Shown here in pieces: positions 51,510 through 54,352 of a stretch of 54,352 nucleotides of DNA. The notes beneath the pieces were generated by a model that worked only from the letters and a program-made list of their open reading frames with translations, did no database searches and was not told where the DNA came from. Position 1 is the stretch's first letter, and every line of letters begins with the position of its first letter. The translations under genes were made by a program, and so were the position numbers. This DNA comes from Cryobacterium sp. N22 (GTDB taxonomy: Bacteria > Actinomycetota > Actinomycetes > Actinomycetales > Microbacteriaceae). Where the stretch lies: NCBI RefSeq assembly GCF_002929555.1, contig NZ_PJJP01000019.1, forward strand, positions 8,028 through 62,379, in the 5' to 3' direction.

Positions 51510-52426
51510 GCGCCCTCACCGAGACGCCCGTCGTCGCCCGCCCGTCCCGGCGCGTCACCCGGCGCACCGAGAACGCACCGAAGGGACCCAAGGAGAGCCC
51601 GCTCTCCCGCGTCGGCGCGATGACCGTGATGCTGGTCTTCACGCTCTACTTCCTCATCCCGATCTGGTGGCTGTTCATCGCCGGCACCAAGAGCAGCTCC
51701 CAGTTCACCAGCACCAACCCGCTCTGGTTCGCCGACTTCAACCTGTTCGCCAACATCGGCAACCTGGTCGCCTACCGTGACGGCGTGTTCCTCAAGTGGA
51801 TGCTCAACAGCGCCCTCTACGCCGGCGCCGGCGCCCTGCTGGCCACCCTGTTCGCCGCGATGTGCGGCTACGCCCTGGCCAAGTACCGCTTCCCGGGCCG
51901 GGAACTGTTGTTCAACATCGTGCTCGGCGGGGTGCTCGTGCCCGCCACCGCCCTGGCGCTGCCGCTGTTCCTGATCTTCAGCCAGGTCAGCCTCACCAAC
52001 ACCTTCTGGGCGGTGTTCCTGCCCAGCCTGGTCAGCCCGTTCGGGGTGTACCTCACCCGCATCTTCGCCTCGGCCAGCGTGCCGGACGAACTGATCGAGG
52101 CCGCCCGCCTCGACGGCGCCGGCGAGGTGCGCACCTTCTTCACGGTGTCGGTGAAGCTGATGTTCCCCGCCCTGGTCACCGTGTTCCTGTTCCAGTTCGT
52201 GGCCATCTGGAACAACTTCTTCCTGCCGCTGATCATGCTCCGCGACGAGACCCTGTTCCCGGTCACCCTCGGCCTCTACGCCTGGAACTCCCAGGTGAAC
52301 CAGATCCCCGAGCTCCGTGGCTATGTGCTCATCGGCGCGCTGCTGTCGATCATCCCGCTGATCATCCTGTTCCTGCTGCTGCAGCGCTTCTGGCGCAACG
52401 GCCTCAGCGCCGGCAGCGTCAAGTAA
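51506..52426 (+). CDS. sugar ABC transporter permease (MalG/UgpE type)
   Basis: The 306-residue protein has six membrane segments and the EAA loop IEAARLDGAGEVRTFFTVSVKLMFPAL. The N-terminal 35 residues are basic and cytoplasmic. Its ATG overlaps the MalF-type stop by 4 nt, so the two subunits are made in step. It completes the heterodimeric membrane part of the galactoside importer. Confidence 0.92.
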   Translation: MSALTETPVVARPSRRVTRRTENAPKGPKESPLSRVGAMTVMLVFTLYFLIPIWWLFIAGTKSSSQFTSTNPLWFADFNLFANIGNLVAYRDGVFLKWMLNSALYAGAGALLATLFAAMCGYALAKYRFPGRELLFNIVLGGVLVPATALALPLFLIFSQVSLTNTFWAVFLPSLVSPFGVYLTRIFASASVPDELIEAARLDGAGEVRTFFTVSVKLMFPALVTVFLFQFVAIWNNFFLPLIMLRDETLFPVTLGLYAWNSQVNQIPELRGYVLIGALLSIIPLIILFLLLQRFWRNGLSAGSVK

Positions 52427-52523
52427 CCCTCTCGACTCTTCCCGACCGTTCACCCGGCTTCACCGCACCATCCGTGTCACCCAGCACCACTCCTTTTCAG
52501 CGAACACCCAACGAAGGAAAACA

Positions 52524-53852
52524 ATGCGAATCACCAAGCGAGCGGCCACCGTTGCCCTGCTCACCGCAGCCACGGTCGCCCTGACCGGCTGCTCAGCCGC
52601 CGGCGGCTCCACCGACAGCGCCGATGCTGCCTGCGAGCCCGCCGAGGGCAAGGTCGACCTGACCTTCACGTCCTGGATCCCCGGCATCGAAGAGGTCGTC
52701 GACGTCTGGAACGAGGCCAACCCCGACATCCAGGTGGCCGTGCAGACCGGCCCGAACGGCAACGGCGGCACCTACGCCAACTTCTTCAACCAGCTCGAGG
52801 CCGGCAACGCGCCCGACCTGGGCCAGATCGAATACGACGCGCTGCCCAACTTCCGCGTGCAGGACGGCCTGGTCAACCTCGCATCCTGCGACGGTGTGAT
52901 GGACGCCAAGGACGACTTCGTCGACTGGACCTGGGGCCAGGTCAGCTTCAACGAAGACGACGCCGCCTACGCCATCCCGCAGGACTCCGGCCCGATGGCC
53001 ATGTTCTACCGCGCCGACCTCTTCGAGGCCAACGGCATCGCGATCCCCACCACCTGGGAAGAGTACGCCCTCGCCGCCGAGCAGGTGCGGGCCACCGGCG
53101 CGTACATCACCAACTTCTCGCAGAGCGACATCAACCAGTTCGCCGGACTCGTCTGGCAGGCCGGCGGAACCTGGTTCGGCAACGACGGCACCGACTGGAC
53201 CGTCAACCTCACCGACGACACCTCGATCAAGGTCGCCGACTACTGGCAGGACCTGATCGACCGGGACCTCGTCTCCACGCAGCCGGCCTGGACCACCGAG
53301 TGGGACAACGCCTACAACACCGGTGCGGCCTGGACCTGGAACTCCGCGGCCTGGGGTGCGAACTCCATCGCCAGCGGCGCGCCCGACACCGCCGGCAAGT
53401 GGGCCGTTGCCCAGTCCCCGCAGTGGGAGGCCGGCGATGAGGCCAGCGGCAACTGGGGTGGCTCGTCCACCGCAGTGTTCACCGGCTCTGAGCACCCGTA
53501 CGAAGCCGCGCAGTTCGCCCTGTGGCTGAACAGCTCGAGCGAGTCGCTGACCATGCTCAACGAGGCAGCCAACCTGTACCCGGCCGCCAAGGCCGGCCTG
53601 GACCTGCCCGTGCTCAAGGAGGGCGTGGAGTTCTACGGCAACCAGCCCATCTACGACGAGTTCGCCGCCGCATCCGGCCAGGTGTCGAGCGACTTCGTCT
53701 GGGGTCCGACGATGACCCAGACGTACAACGACGTCTCGGATGGCTTCAAGGCCGCGGTCAGCGGCAACGGCACCCTCGCCGAGGCCCTGACCACCGGTCA
53801 GAGCGCCACCATCGACGCCCTCAAGGCCCAGTCGATTCCCGTCAAGGAGTAG
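52524..53852 (+). CDS. sugar ABC transporter substrate-binding lipoprotein
   Basis: The 442-residue family-1 solute-binding protein has a signal peptide and lipobox LTGC (Cys23), then VDLTFTSWIPGIEEVVDVWNEANPDIQV and the two-lobed fold with NFFNQLEAGNAPDLGQIEYDALP. The family binds oligosaccharides and delivers them to MalF/MalG-type permeases. The order here (binding protein last, 97 nt after the permease) is less common than binding protein first. GAAGGAAA precedes the ATG. A strong palindromic terminator follows. Confidence 0.92.
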   Translation: MRITKRAATVALLTAATVALTGCSAAGGSTDSADAACEPAEGKVDLTFTSWIPGIEEVVDVWNEANPDIQVAVQTGPNGNGGTYANFFNQLEAGNAPDLGQIEYDALPNFRVQDGLVNLASCDGVMDAKDDFVDWTWGQVSFNEDDAAYAIPQDSGPMAMFYRADLFEANGIAIPTTWEEYALAAEQVRATGAYITNFSQSDINQFAGLVWQAGGTWFGNDGTDWTVNLTDDTSIKVADYWQDLIDRDLVSTQPAWTTEWDNAYNTGAAWTWNSAAWGANSIASGAPDTAGKWAVAQSPQWEAGDEASGNWGGSSTAVFTGSEHPYEAAQFALWLNSSSESLTMLNEAANLYPAAKAGLDLPVLKEGVEFYGNQPIYDEFAAASGQVSSDFVWGPTMTQTYNDVSDGFKAAVSGNGTLAEALTTGQSATIDALKAQSIPVKE

Positions 53853-53883
53853 ACAGGCCGCTTCGCTTGATCAGCTGATCCAC

Positions 53884-53920
53884 CCGTACCGCCCGGAGCT
53901 TCTCGCGCCGGGCGGTACGG
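53884..53920 (+). terminator. hairpin terminator of the galactoside operon
   Basis: A perfect 13-bp stem, CCGTACCGCCCGG (53884-53896) with CCGGGCGGTACGG (53908-53920), has an 11-base loop. No long T run follows, as is usual in high-GC actinobacteria. Confidence 0.75.
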
Positions 53921-53939
53921 TCGTGTGCGTGCGATCATC

Positions 53940-54072
53940 CGCGAAAGCGGCACTGTGGCTGCTTCGGTGGTGTTGTGGCAGCCGCACGCCCGCTTTCGCG
54001 GAGGGTGGATGCGCGAGAGCGGCGGTGTGGCTGCTTCGGTGGGCGCGTGGCAGCCACACGCCCGCTCTCGCG
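53940..54072 (+). repeat. palindromic repeat family D, tandem copies 3 and 4
   Basis: Two elements of exactly 61 bp (53940-54000 and 54012-54072). Arms: CGCGARAGCGG...GTGTGGCTGC and GCAGCC..ACGCCCGCTYTCGCG. Copy 3 has AAAG/CTTT and copy 4 has GAGAG/CTCTC in the outer stem, so pairing is kept while sequence changes. They fill the gap to the next gene. Confidence 0.87.
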
Positions 54073-54108
54073 GAGGATGTGGGGCGAGGCGGCAGTAACG
54101 TAAGGGGC

Positions 54109-54352
54109 ATGACCGACCAGACCTCGTCGCCGCGGCGCCCAGCGCTGAGCGGCAGCATCCTGGTCACCGGGGCCTCTGGCACCGTGGGGCGGGCCGTCGC
54201 GGATGCCCTTGTCGCGGCGGGCGAGACCGTGGTCGCCGGCATGCGGGACCCGCGGGCCTGGATCGCCGAGGGCGCCCGGCGGGCCAGCGGCACCGCGGCC
54301 GGCCAGCAGCCCGCGGGGCCCGGCACGGCGCGAACCGGCACGGCGCGAACCG
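54109..54352 (+). CDS. NAD(P)-binding/NmrA-like protein, N-terminal part (cut by window end)
   Basis: The 81 codons present read MTDQTSSPRRPALSGSILV followed by TGASGTVGRAVADALVAAG, the GxxGxxG dinucleotide motif of NmrA-like or atypical short-chain dehydrogenases, then AGMRDPRAW. The gene runs off the right edge, so family and function cannot be fixed. TAACGT lies 7 nt before the ATG, a leaderless-type promoter. Confidence 0.7.
   Translation, partial: MTDQTSSPRRPALSGSILVTGASGTVGRAVADALVAAGETVVAGMRDPRAWIAEGARRASGTAAGQQPAGPGTARTGTART

Overview
This window is high-GC, gene-dense DNA from an actinobacterium, most likely a member of Microbacteriaceae (Cryobacterium-like). That placement is my inference from four things: the very GC-rich third codon positions, the frequent leaderless promoters (a TAnnnT hexamer exactly 6 nt before the start codon), DtxR/IdeR-type iron boxes, and intergenic repeats with the core GGTCTCGACARGCTCGACC. 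No rRNA, tRNA, phage, IS element or CRISPR array was seen, so this looks like chromosomal backbone with accessory metabolic cassettes.

Layout. 1-10.7 kb: housekeeping and catabolic singletons (acyl-CoA dehydrogenase, DUF4349 lipoprotein, alpha/beta hydrolase, GNAT acetyltransferase, two aldo/keto reductases, SDR, MFS transporter, mercaptopyruvate-type sulfurtransferase, PhzF-like isomerase) and a broken gene remnant. 10.8-15.0 kb: a complete iron-siderophore ABC importer (two FecCD permeases, ATPase, lipoprotein binding protein) with two iron boxes. 15.2-19.0 kb: a polar amino-acid ABC importer whose binding-protein gene is tandemly duplicated together with its promoter. 19.1-24.4 kb: DoxX/MarR divergent pair and the large helicase HrpA. 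24.5-27.2 kb: a four-gene operon of membrane protein, winged-helix regulator, ABC ATPase and ABC permease. 27.4-33.7 kb: aldo/keto reductase, FMN reductase, PnuC, J-domain membrane protein, PLDc_N protein, DUF255 thioredoxin-like protein, DUF1761 protein. 34.0-38.0 kb: a Stealth-family glycan phosphotransferase, a convergent overlapping phosphodiesterase, and a PAP2 phosphatase. 38.1-41.3 kb: a type III polyketide synthase, methyltransferase and FAD monooxygenase operon resembling phenolic-lipid clusters. 41.5-47.2 kb: a PrmC-like methyltransferase, an unusual flavin amine oxidase lipoprotein, a Cys-rich small protein, a Pr6Pr membrane protein, acylphosphatase and a small hydrolase. 47.3-53.9 kb: a LacI-controlled beta-galactoside utilisation operon (GH42, MalF/MalG-type permeases, binding protein). 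The window ends inside an NAD(P)-binding protein gene.

Two things stand out. First, the amine oxidase at 43329-44765 appears circularly permuted: the segment that normally closes the C-terminus of this family lies at its N-terminus, before the FAD-binding fold. Second, the gene junctions carry several unrelated-looking families of imperfect palindromes of nearly constant length (about 58-61 bp). One family has four copies of exactly 61 bp that hug stop codons, and another occurs as tandem pairs with compensatory stem changes. A third type of repeat has entered the hrpA reading frame in frame and forms a 54-bp tandem array before another gene.
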